The notes under the pieces were generated by a model, which worked only from the letters and a program-made list of their open reading frames with translations, had not been told where the DNA came from and did not search any database. Shown here piece by piece: positions 15,635-22,886 of a DNA stretch of 23,898 nucleotides (positions are counted from its first letter, which is position 1; each line of letters starts with the position of its first letter). This DNA is from an uncultured Sphingomonadales bacterium (GTDB lineage: Bacteria > Pseudomonadota > Alphaproteobacteria > Sphingomonadales > Sphingomonadaceae), in NCBI GenBank assembly GCA_937898525.1, contig CALCBC010000072.1, positions 1 through 23,898 of the forward strand. Reading direction: 5' to 3'. The translations under genes and the position numbers were made by a program.

Positions 15635-16876
15635 ATGCGGCTCCTCGACAAGATGCTGGCCACGCTTCTCAAGCGCGGCGAGCTGACGATCATCGGTCCC
15701 TCCGGGAAGACCTTCCGCTACGGTTCGCCCGATCCCGAGCTGCGCCCCGTGACGGTGCGGCTGACCGACAACCGCGCCGCGCTCCAGATCGTTCGCGATC
15801 CGGCGCTCGGCACGGTCGAGACCTGGATGGACGACCGGCTCCAGCTGGTCGAGGGAGAAATCATCGACCTGATCCTGCTGATCCGGCGCAACAGCCGCTG
15901 GGAGGAGCGCAAGGGGCGCAGCAAGTTCAAGAAGTACACCGGCCGCCTCCGGCACTTCATCAACACCTACAATCGCAAGGCGGATGCCCGGAGGAACGTC
16001 GTTCACCATTACGACATCGGCAACGAGATCTACCGCATGTTCCTCGACCCCGACATGCAGTACAGCTGCGCCTACTTCACCGATCCGCAGAACTCGATCG
16101 AGCAGGCCCAGCTCGACAAGAAGGCGCACATCGCCTCGAAGCTGCTGCTCGAGCCCGGGCAGAAGGTGCTCGACCTCGGGTGCGGCTGGGGCGGACTGGC
16201 GCTCTACCTGAACCGCGTCGCTGACGTGGAAGTGCTCGGCGTGACGTTGTCGGAAGAACAGCTGAAAGTCGCCCGCGAACGGGCCGCGACAGCGGGCGTG
16301 TCAGATCGCGTCCGGTTCGAGCTGATGGACTACCGCGACGTCGAAGGCCAGTTCGACCGGATCGTCTCGATCGGGATGTTCGAACATCTCGGCACGGCGT
16401 TCTTCCCGGTGTTCTTTCGCACGGTGCACGACCTGCTGACTCCCGGTGGCGCGGCGCTGATCCACACGATGGGCCGGATGGGAAAGCCTGGCACGACCGA
16501 CGCCTTCATGCAGAAGTACATCTTCCCGGGCGGCTACCTGCCCTCGCTCGGCGAGATCGTCTCGGCGAGCGAGCGCGAGCGGCTGATCATGGCCGACTGC
16601 GAGATGCTGCGACTGCACTACGCCTACACGCTGCGCGCCTGGTACGAGCGGTTCAAGGCCAATCACGACGAGGTCGTCCGGTTCAGGGACGAGCGTTTCT
16701 GGCGGCTCTATGCGTTCTATCTTGCCGGCTCGATGACGATGTTCACCGACGGCGGGATGTGCGTCTACCAGCTGCAGTACCTGCGCAGCCGCTACGCCGC
16801 CCCGATCACGCGCAACTACATGATCGAGACCGAAGACCGCTACCGGGCGCTTCCAGACAAGACGGTCCCCGCCTGA
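15635..16876 (+). CDS. cfa: Cyclopropane-fatty-acyl-phospholipid synthase
   Basis: This 413-residue protein transfers a methylene group from SAM to unsaturated acyl chains of membrane phospholipids, at the inner membrane surface. The N-terminal lipid-binding domain (about 1-115) is followed by HHYDIGN (124-130), MQYSCAYF (141-148, Cys145) and the SAM-binding motif VLDLGCGWGG (178-187). EHLG, YIFPGGYLP and the C-terminal MCVYQLQ block (Cys376) are all present, so the enzyme looks complete. Members of this family include other SAM-dependent fatty-acid modifiers, but the motifs fit Cfa. No ribosome binding site is visible before the ATG. Confidence 0.93.
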   Translation: MRLLDKMLATLLKRGELTIIGPSGKTFRYGSPDPELRPVTVRLTDNRAALQIVRDPALGTVETWMDDRLQLVEGEIIDLILLIRRNSRWEERKGRSKFKKYTGRLRHFINTYNRKADARRNVVHHYDIGNEIYRMFLDPDMQYSCAYFTDPQNSIEQAQLDKKAHIASKLLLEPGQKVLDLGCGWGGLALYLNRVADVEVLGVTLSEEQLKVARERAATAGVSDRVRFELMDYRDVEGQFDRIVSIGMFEHLGTAFFPVFFRTVHDLLTPGGAALIHTMGRMGKPGTTDAFMQKYIFPGGYLPSLGEIVSASERERLIMADCEMLRLHYAYTLRAWYERFKANHDEVVRFRDERFWRLYAFYLAGSMTMFTDGGMCVYQLQYLRSRYAAPITRNYMIETEDRYRALPDKTVPA

Positions 16877-16881
16877 CTCGC

Positions 16882-16938
16882 CGAGAAAAGCGGGACAGTC
16901 CCCATTTTCCGAGAAAAGAGGGACAGTCCCTGCTTTTC
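16882..16938. repeat. Two tandem copies of 28-29 bp gggacagtccc element
   Basis: The unit reads cgagaaaag, then c or a, then the palindromic core gggacagtccc (16892-16902 and 16920-16930), then a t-rich end ttttc. The aaaag/cttttc flanks extend each core palindrome, so each copy can fold. The single related copy at 4317-4349 is in another intergenic region. The elements lie directly after cfa and could end its transcript. Confidence 0.85.
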
Positions 16939-17168
16939 CTGCGATCGCCCTCGCGCTCTTGGCGGCCATCGGCGGCACCGGTGGCGCACCGGAAGGGTCG
17001 ACCAGAGCGATCTCCGCGGGTGCCTGTCATCGGCAACCAACCATCGGTCGCCCGTTTATCACAGCTTGTCGCAAGTTTCGCAGGGAGCCAATCTGTTCAT
17101 CGGAGGTTGGGGATCGCTGAACGACAGATGCCGTTCCATGAGGCAACAAGGCACGGAAAGGCACAGAG
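16939..17168. other. Non-coding space upstream of the glycine-zipper gene
   Basis: No open frame here looks like a protein: the frames crossing it have erratic composition and no recognisable motif. The segment must hold the promoter of the gene at 17169; ttgtcg-17 nt-caatct (17066-17094) is a weak candidate. No tRNA or stable hairpin beyond the repeat at its left edge was recognised. Confidence 0.5.
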
Positions 17169-17525
17169 ATGCGTAAGACCCTGCTCGCAATCGCCGCTGC
17201 GGCCCTGGCGGTCCCCGCGGCCCCGGCCCTGGCCGACCCACCGCGGTGGGCGCCGGCGCACGGCAAACATTACAAGAAGCATCACCACGACCGCCGCTAT
17301 TATCGGAGCGCCAACGGCGTCCGCTACTGGCGCGGCAACGACGGCCGGTACTACTGCCGTCGCGACAACGGCACGACCGGCCTGATCGTCGGCGCCGCGG
17401 CCGGCGCTCTGGCCGGCCGGGCGATCGACACCCGCGGCGAGCGGGCGACCGGCACCATTCTCGGCGCCGCAGCCGGCGCGCTGCTCGGCCGCGAGATCGA
17501 TCGCGGCGAGGTTCGCTGCCGCTGA
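17169..17525 (+). CDS. Glycine-zipper 2TM domain exported protein
   Basis: The 118-residue protein has a signal peptide cleaved near Ala22. Next comes a His/Tyr/Arg-rich segment (HGKHYKKHHHDRRYY; GVRYWRGNDGRYYCRR). Two glycine-zipper helices follow (GLIVGAAAGALAG at 71-83 and TILGAAAGALLG at 95-106). The layout is that of the 17-kDa surface antigen / RcnB-like small envelope proteins. The His-rich part may bind metal, an inference. It has its own strong terminator at 17561-17590, so it is likely a single-gene unit. Confidence 0.85.
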   Translation: MRKTLLAIAAAALAVPAAPALADPPRWAPAHGKHYKKHHHDRRYYRSANGVRYWRGNDGRYYCRRDNGTTGLIVGAAAGALAGRAIDTRGERATGTILGAAAGALLGREIDRGEVRCR

Positions 17526-17560
17526 ACCGAAGACCGGCGCGTCCCCTTCGCCGGTCCATG

Positions 17561-17590
17561 AGGGCGCTCCCCGGAGGGAGCGCCCTTTTT
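17561..17590 (+). terminator. Rho-independent terminator of the glycine-zipper gene
   Basis: A perfect 11-bp stem, agggcgctccc/gggagcgccct with loop cgga, is followed by five T. It sits 36 bp after the stop codon. This is the clearest intrinsic terminator in the window. Confidence 0.93.
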
Positions 17591-17627
17591 CGTTGCGAGG
17601 CGCCTCCACCGCCCTAGAGCCGTAGCG

Positions 17628-18218
17628 ATGGATCGGGAGACACTGCAGTTCTACGAAGGGCGCGGCCGCGAATGGGCGGAAGCCCTGCCGCAATCCGGGG
17701 CGAGCCCGCAACTCGACCACTTTCTCGACCGGCTACCCGCGGGCGCGCGCATTCTCGAGCTCGGCTGCGGCGATGGCCGGGATGCCGAGCATATGATCGC
17801 GCGCGGCTTCGACATCCACCCGAGCGACGGGTCACCGCAAATGGCTGGCCTCGCCAGCAGGCGGCTCGGGTTGGAGGTGCCCGTAATGCGCTTCGACGAG
17901 CTCGACTCCGTCGAAGCCTTCGACGCGGTGTGGTGCCAGGCGCCCCTGCTGCCCCTGCGCGAGGAGGAGCTGCCCGCGATCCTCGCCCGCATTCACCGCG
18001 CGCTACGTCCCGGCGGGATGCACTGGGCAAGCTTCAAGGGCGGCGAATGCGGCGGGCGCGGCGCGCACGGGCGGTTCTATGGCTACCTTCCGGCGGCGCG
18101 GCTCGAGACGGCCTATCGCCAGGCGGCGCCGTGGTCAGAGCTCGGGATCTCGACCTATGACGGCTTCAGCTTCGGCCACGTCCCCACGCCGTGGCACAAT
18201 GTCCTCGCTCGCAAGTAG
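17628..18218 (+). CDS. Class I SAM-dependent methyltransferase
   Basis: This 196-residue protein has SAM-binding motif I as ILELGCGDGRDAEHM (about 43-57), an acidic loop after strand 2 (IHPSDGS), and motif IV around FDAVWCQAPLLPL, followed by LRPGG. This is the small tellurite-resistance/UbiE-like class I methyltransferase type; the substrate cannot be read from sequence. The Cys in WCQAPLL is unusual where Asn or Ser is common, but its effect is unknown. The ATG at 17628 has no clear ribosome binding site. The gene lies between the terminator and a promoter-operator, so it is probably a lone gene. Confidence 0.85.
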   Translation: MDRETLQFYEGRGREWAEALPQSGASPQLDHFLDRLPAGARILELGCGDGRDAEHMIARGFDIHPSDGSPQMAGLASRRLGLEVPVMRFDELDSVEAFDAVWCQAPLLPLREEELPAILARIHRALRPGGMHWASFKGGECGGRGAHGRFYGYLPAARLETAYRQAAPWSELGISTYDGFSFGHVPTPWHNVLARK

Positions 18219-18233
18219 CTGGGCCGCTATCGA

Positions 18234-18262
18234 TTGCCCTGCCCGGCCGGGCAGCCTATTAG
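18234..18262 (+). promoter_or_regulatory. Predicted promoter with 16-bp perfect palindrome in the spacer
   Basis: TTGCCC (18234-18239), 17 nt, TATTAG (18257-18262). The perfect palindrome ctgcccggccgggcag (18239-18254) occupies almost the whole spacer, a classic place for a repressor or a MerR-type activator. A ggag ribosome binding site and the ATG of the amidohydrolase follow at normal distances. Confidence 0.55.
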
Positions 18263-18287
18263 CAAGCTAAGCATCTCGGAGTTCTTC

Positions 18288-19496
18288 ATGTTCGAAGCCG
18301 CCCTCGTCAGCTGCGACGACCACCTCGACCTCAACATGCTGCCGGCCGACGTGTGGCAGAAGCGGATGGCCGCGAGCTGGGGCGAACGCACTCCGCGGGT
18401 CGAGATTTCCGACACCGGCGCAATGTGGGTCGCCGACGGCGAGCGCTGGGGTTTCTGGTCGGGCCAGAAGAACACGCTGTTCGGCGACGGCCCCAAGCCG
18501 ATCCACACCGCCTACGACCGGGGCGGGATCGAAGACCTGACCGAGCTGCGCGCCGGCAACCCGCAGTTGCGGCTGCAGGACATGGATCGCGACCAGGTCT
18601 GGGCGCACCTCGTGTTCGGACCCGTCACGTCGATCCGGACGCAGGACGAGGCGTTCATGCGCGCCTGCTACGCCGCCTACAACGACTGGCTCTACGAAGA
18701 TTTCTGCTCGGCCGCTCCCGACCGGCTGATCGGCGTCGCCATGCTTCCGCCGCATCCCGAGGCGGCTCATGACGAGCTCAAGCGCCTCGCCGAGAAGGGC
18801 GGCGTAAGGCAGGCCAACCTGCAGATCGCGGTCGCCGAGCCGCGGCTCGAGGACAAGCGCTGGGAGCCGTTGTTCGACCTGCTCGAGCAGACCGGCATCG
18901 TGCTCAGCTTCCATGTCACCGTGTTCCCCAAGGCCAGCGACGCGTTCGACAAGTACAAGGGAAGCCCCGGCGCGACCTTCCTTCACGCCAAGATGTTCAT
19001 CGAGCAGTTCCTCGATCCGTTCGTCGACCTCTTCGCATGGGGCATCCTCGAGCGGCACCCGAAACTGAAGATCGTCATAGCTGAGAGCGGGGTCGGCTGG
19101 GTCCCGTGGGTGGTCGAGGAGCTCGACTACCGTCACTGGCGCCTGTGGGAATGCGCCGACTACTGGGCCGACAAGGGCGGCATCCCGCACAAGATGAAGC
19201 CCTCGGAGGTGTTCCGGCGCCAGGTCTACGGCACTTTCCAGCAGAGTCCGACGGCGATGCGGCTGCTCGAGTTCTGGGGCCCCGAGAACCTGCTGTGGGC
19301 GAGCGACTACCCACACCCGGACTCGATCTGGCCCAACTCGGTGCGCACGATCGGCGAGACGATGGGACACCTCGATCCCGAGACCGTGCGCGGCCTCGTC
19401 GGCGGCAACGCGGCCAAGCTTTACGGGCTCGACCTGGGCGAAGCGACCGTGCGCGCGAGGCTGCCAATCGGCTACGAGGCGGTCGCCGCCGAATAG
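18288..19496 (+). CDS. Amidohydrolase family protein (amidohydrolase-2 / ACMSD-like)
   Basis: The protein has 402 residues. The first strand carries DDHLD (His12, Asp14), where the canonical metal motif is HxH, so metal binding may differ. Other likely ligands or active-site residues are His209 in SFHVTVF and Asp340 in LLWASDYPHPDSIW. IVIAESGVGWVPWVVEELD is the conserved barrel strand. Members decarboxylate or hydrolyse aromatic-ring-derived substrates; the substrate here is unknown. The ATG at 18288 follows ggag with 6-nt spacing; the frame opens at a TTG at 18234, which lies in the promoter. The stop is 1 bp from that of the convergent frameshifted gene. Confidence 0.85.
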   Translation: MFEAALVSCDDHLDLNMLPADVWQKRMAASWGERTPRVEISDTGAMWVADGERWGFWSGQKNTLFGDGPKPIHTAYDRGGIEDLTELRAGNPQLRLQDMDRDQVWAHLVFGPVTSIRTQDEAFMRACYAAYNDWLYEDFCSAAPDRLIGVAMLPPHPEAAHDELKRLAEKGGVRQANLQIAVAEPRLEDKRWEPLFDLLEQTGIVLSFHVTVFPKASDAFDKYKGSPGATFLHAKMFIEQFLDPFVDLFAWGILERHPKLKIVIAESGVGWVPWVVEELDYRHWRLWECADYWADKGGIPHKMKPSEVFRRQVYGTFQQSPTAMRLLEFWGPENLLWASDYPHPDSIWPNSVRTIGETMGHLDPETVRGLVGGNAAKLYGLDLGEATVRARLPIGYEAVAAE

Positions 19497-19497
19497 G

Positions 19498-19886
19498 CTA
19501 ACGGGCGCCGGCCGTCTCGCCGACCATGCGCGTTGCGTGCGCGCCTTCCTTGCGCCGCCTCACCATCATGAAGGTGCCGGACCAGTCGCCGGGAATGTGC
19601 CAGGTCCCTTCGATTTCCTCGCCGTCCGCATGCACCGTCCCCTCGTAGTGCGGCGTGGCGCGCCCGAGGTCGTCGTAGATCTTGATCCAGCTGACGCGCC
19701 GTCCCTCGATCACCGCGTGCTGCACGCGGGTCTGCTCGAAGAACTCGCCGGCTGATGGATCACCCCGGTGATGATGCCGCCAGAGTCGCGGATCGACGCC
19801 TCGAAGCTGTTGGGCGGATAGCGCGCCGGATAGCGGTAGATTCCGGTCGATTCACCCGAGAGATCGTGATCGCCCCCGCCGCTCAT
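19498..19886 (-). pseudogene. Frameshifted small beta-rich hypothetical protein
   Basis: Two reading frames read as one protein. The first half, from ATG 19886, gives MSGGGDHDLSGESTGIYRYP and continues to IITGVIHQ. The second half continues in another frame as FFEQTRV...IEGRRVSWIKIYD and ends WSGTFMMVRR. Adding one base (a G in a run near 19750) joins them as about 129 residues with no leftover. Repeated strand patterns and the GTF..WHIPGDWSGTF ending suggest a small beta-barrel. It is either a true single-base deletion or a sequencing error. It converges on the amidohydrolase gene and diverges from pncC. Confidence 0.65.
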
Positions 19887-19977
19887 GGTACGAACCTGCC
19901 CCAGCGACGGGCAGGGAGCCAGCGGAGGGCGCATCGCGCGTTCGGAACAACCCGGCCGTTCGAGCGATCAACTGCGG

Positions 19978-20490
19978 ATGGCTGAAACGCTCGACCCCGC
20001 CCTCCCCGATGACGTGCAGGACCTTGCCGACGCCGTGCTCGATCTCGCGCACGAACGCCAACTCGCGCTGGCGACGGCGGAAAGCTGCACCGGTGGGCTG
20101 CTCGCCGCGCTGCTGACCGACGTCCAGGGCCGCGGTCACGTGTTCGAGCGCGGTTTCGTCGTCTATTCGGAAGACGCCAAGTGCGACCTGCTCGGCATCG
20201 CGCGCGACAAGGTGGAGTCGTGCGGGGCGGTGAGCGAGGAGATCGCTGTCGAAATGGCGCTCGGGGCCCTGCGGCGCTCGCGGGCCGACGTGGCGCTGTC
20301 GATCACCGGGTTCGCCGGGCCCGGCGACGATGGCGACGAGGAGGGCCTGGTCCACTTCGCCTGCGCGCGACGCCATGGCGCCACCTGCCACCGCGAGGCC
20401 CACTTTGGCCCGATAGGGAGACAAGGGGTGCGCATCGCAGCACTGAAAGTAGCTCTGGACATGCTTCATCAAGCCATTTCCGCGTCATGA
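19978..20490 (+). CDS. CinA C-terminal / PncC-family protein (NMN amidohydrolase-like)
   Basis: This 170-residue single-domain protein starts at ATG 19978. ATAESCTGGLLAALLTDV (about 32-49), then FERGFVVYSEDAK (56-68) and LSITGFAGPG (108-116), are the CinA-C signatures. PncC enzymes deamidate nicotinamide mononucleotide to nicotinate mononucleotide, feeding the NAD pathway. Where family members have GSS before this FERGF, the sequence is GRG (51-53); the serine I recall as catalytic is absent, while Tyr63 and Lys68 are kept. The next gene is NAD synthetase, 28 bp downstream, so the context fits NAD metabolism. Activity is therefore uncertain. The start has no clear ribosome binding site, and the frame stays open upstream to 19885. 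Confidence 0.85.
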   Translation: MAETLDPALPDDVQDLADAVLDLAHERQLALATAESCTGGLLAALLTDVQGRGHVFERGFVVYSEDAKCDLLGIARDKVESCGAVSEEIAVEMALGALRRSRADVALSITGFAGPGDDGDEEGLVHFACARRHGATCHREAHFGPIGRQGVRIAALKVALDMLHQAISAS

Positions 20491-20501
20491 CCTTGTGTCT
20501 G

Positions 20502-20518
20502 GTATCCCTTACGGATAC
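20502..20518 (+). promoter_or_regulatory. 6-bp inverted repeat abutting the nadE start codon
   Basis: gtatcc-cttac-ggatac is a perfect inverted repeat with a 5-nt spacer, ending at the base before ATG 20519. It lies in the 28-bp gap after the pncC stop. It could be an operator, perhaps for the helix-turn-helix domain encoded just after it, or an RNA hairpin over the start. Confidence 0.5.
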
Positions 20519-22819
20519 ATGACTGCGATGCATAAAGCCGGCCAGAAGATCCGCGCCTGGCGCGAGGCGCATGTCCCGCCGCTTTCGGCCGGCGAATTCG
20601 GCGAGCGCTACGGTGCGCCGCGTCCATGGCCCAGTCGCACGGTTTATGGCTGGGAAGCCAAGGGCAAGATTCCGCGCGCAGCCGCGCAACGACGCCTGGC
20701 GGAGCTCGGCATATGCCAACCCGAGGACTGGCTGCTGCCGGCCGAGGAACCGGGCAGCGCGCGCGCCCGCCAAGCGCATCCGTTCTACGCGATGCACCGG
20801 CACGGCTTCGTCCGCGTCGCCACAAGCACGCCGCCCGTGCGCACGGCCGATGTCGCCTTCAACCGCGACGGGATCATCGCCGAGGCGCGCCGCGCCCACG
20901 CCGCGCACGTCGACCTGCTGGTCTATCCCGAGCTGTGCGTCTCGTCCTACGCGATCGACGACCTCCACCTGCAGTCGGCGCTGCTCGACGCTTCGGAGGC
21001 CGCCGTCCGCGAGATCGTCGCCGCAAGCCGCGGGCTCAGTCCGGTGCTGCTGATCGGCGCGCCGCTCCGGCACAACGGGCGCGTCTACAACTGCGCGCTG
21101 GCGATCGCGGACGGCAAGCTGCTCGGCGTGGTGCCCAAGTCGTACCTGCCGAACTATCGCGAATTCTACGAGAAACGCTGGTTCGCCTCCGGACTGACCG
21201 TGCGCGGCGCCACGATCCGCGTCGGCGAGGTGGAAGTGCCGTTCGGAACCGACCTCGTCTTCGCCTCGAACCGGCTTCGCGGCTTCCAGGTATTCGTCGA
21301 GATCTGCGAGGACTTCTGGGCGCCCGACCCGCCCTCGACCGCCGGCGCGCTCGCCGGGGCGACGATTCTGGCCAACCTGTCGGCTTCGAACATCGTCATC
21401 GGCAAGGCCGACGAACGCCACCTTCTGTGTCGGGCGCAATCGGCGCGCACCGCGAGCGCCTACGTCTATTCGGCCGCCGGCCACGGCGAGAGCACCACCG
21501 ACCTCGCATGGGACGGCCAGGGGGTGATCTACGAACTCGGCGACCTGCTTGCGGAGAGCGAGCGCTTCGCGCTCCGTCCCGAGCTGGCCATCGCCGACAT
21601 CGACACCGACCGCATCCTCGGCGATCGCCAGCGCCTGCCGACTTTCGCCGACGCGGCCGAAGCCGCCGGGCGCCCCGAAGACCGCTTCCGCGTGGTCCGC
21701 TTCGACCACTGCCCGGCCGACGGCGACATCGGCCTCGTCCGCCCGATCCGCCGCTTCCCGTTCGTTCCCAACCGGCCGCACAAGCTCGACGAGGACTGCT
21801 ACGAGGCCTTCAACATCCAGGTCGACGGGCTGATGCGCCGGTTCGAGCAGACCCGCGGATCGTCCATGGTGATCGGCGTCTCGGGTGGGCTCGATTCGAC
21901 ACACGCGCTGATCGTCGCGGCCAAGGTCTGCGACCGGCTCGGCCTGCCGCGCACGACGATCCGCGGCTACACGATGCCGGGCTTCGGCACGTCAGAGGGC
22001 ACCCGCTCGAACGCCTGGAAGCTGATGAAGGCGCTCGGCATTACCGCCGAGGAGATCGACATCCGCCCAACCGCGATGACGATGCTCGAGAACATCGGCC
22101 ACCCGTTCGCCAAGGGCGAGCCGGTCCATGACGTGACCTTCGAAAACGTCCAGGCCGGGCTGCGCACCGACTACCTGTTCCGTCTCGCCGGGCACCACAA
22201 CGGCTTCGTGCTCGGCACCGGCGACCTGTCGGAAGTCGCGCTTGGCTGGAGCACTTACGGCGTCGGCGACCAGATGGCGCACTACAACGTCAACGCCGGA
22301 GTGCCGAAGACGCTGATCCAGTACCTGATCCGCTGGTGCACCCGGACGAACCAGTTCGACCCGGAGACAGACAAGGTGCTCGAAGCGATCCTCGCGCAGG
22401 AGATCAGCCCGGAACTCGTGCCGGCCGGCGAGGACGGCGAAGTCCAGTCTACCGAGCAGAAGATCGGCCCCTACGAGCTCAACGACTTCTTCCTGCATCA
22501 CATCGTGCGCTACGGTCAGAAGCCGTCGAAGGTCGCGTTCCTCGCCTGGCACGCCTGGCGCGACAAGGCGCGCGGCGGCTGGCCGGCAGGGCTGCCCGAA
22601 GCAAGCCGCAACGAATACGACCTCGCGACGATCCGCCGCTGGCTCGAAAGCTTCCTGCAGCGCTTCTTCGCCTTCAGCCAGTTCAAGCGCAGTGCGATCC
22701 CCAACGGGCCCAAGGTTTCGACCGCAGGCGCGCTGAGCCCGCGGGGCGACTGGCGCGCGCCGAGTGACGCCTCGGCGGCCGTATGGCTCGAGGAACTGCG
22801 CGCGAACGTACCCGAATAA
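20519..22819 (+). CDS. nadE: Glutamine-dependent NAD(+) synthetase with N-terminal helix-turn-helix domain
   Basis: The protein has 766 residues against about 680 for the usual enzyme. Residues 8-64 form an XRE-like domain: IRAWREAHVPPLSAGEFGER, then RTVYGWEAKGKIPRAAAQRR with the W-E-x-x-G-x-x-P recognition helix. A linker (about 70-86) follows. From HPFYAMHRHGF on, the sequence is a complete NadE: a nitrilase-type glutaminase with Glu138, Lys207 and Cys263, and a PP-loop synthetase domain with SGGLDST (455-461). The enzyme amidates nicotinate adenine dinucleotide with ammonia from glutamine. No ATG, GTG or TTG in frame separates the two parts before codon 92, and no ribosome binding site precedes that ATG, so the fusion looks genuine. 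ATG 20519, ATG 20528 and GTG 20495 are the possible starts. Confidence 0.9.
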   Translation: MTAMHKAGQKIRAWREAHVPPLSAGEFGERYGAPRPWPSRTVYGWEAKGKIPRAAAQRRLAELGICQPEDWLLPAEEPGSARARQAHPFYAMHRHGFVRVATSTPPVRTADVAFNRDGIIAEARRAHAAHVDLLVYPELCVSSYAIDDLHLQSALLDASEAAVREIVAASRGLSPVLLIGAPLRHNGRVYNCALAIADGKLLGVVPKSYLPNYREFYEKRWFASGLTVRGATIRVGEVEVPFGTDLVFASNRLRGFQVFVEICEDFWAPDPPSTAGALAGATILANLSASNIVIGKADERHLLCRAQSARTASAYVYSAAGHGESTTDLAWDGQGVIYELGDLLAESERFALRPELAIADIDTDRILGDRQRLPTFADAAEAAGRPEDRFRVVRFDHCPADGDIGLVRPIRRFPFVPNRPHKLDEDCYEAFNIQVDGLMRRFEQTRGSSMVIGVSGGLDSTHALIVAAKVCDRLGLPRTTIRGYTMPGFGTSEGTRSNAWKLMKALGITAEEIDIRPTAMTMLENIGHPFAKGEPVHDVTFENVQAGLRTDYLFRLAGHHNGFVLGTGDLSEVALGWSTYGVGDQMAHYNVNAGVPKTLIQYLIRWCTRTNQFDPETDKVLEAILAQEISPELVPAGEDGEVQSTEQKIGPYELNDFFLHHIVRYGQKPSKVAFLAWHAWRDKARGGWPAGLPEASRNEYDLATIRRWLESFLQRFFAFSQFKRSAIPNGPKVSTAGALSPRGDWRAPSDASAAVWLEELRANVPE

Positions 22820-22886
22820 CCTCCGTGCAACTCCCGTGCGAGAGTGCTATCGTCGCGGCTACGAGAGAGCTCACGAAGGATTTGAG

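Noticed and set aside
17572..17628. Possible leaderless promoter for the methyltransferase (ttgcga ... ctagag).
   Set aside because: The boxes are at a 14-16 nt spacing and match poorly, so it was not listed as a feature.
20303..21904. Minus-strand 533-codon open frame opposite pncC and nadE.
   Set aside because: It has no domain pattern and covers the catalytic regions of nadE on the opposite strand.
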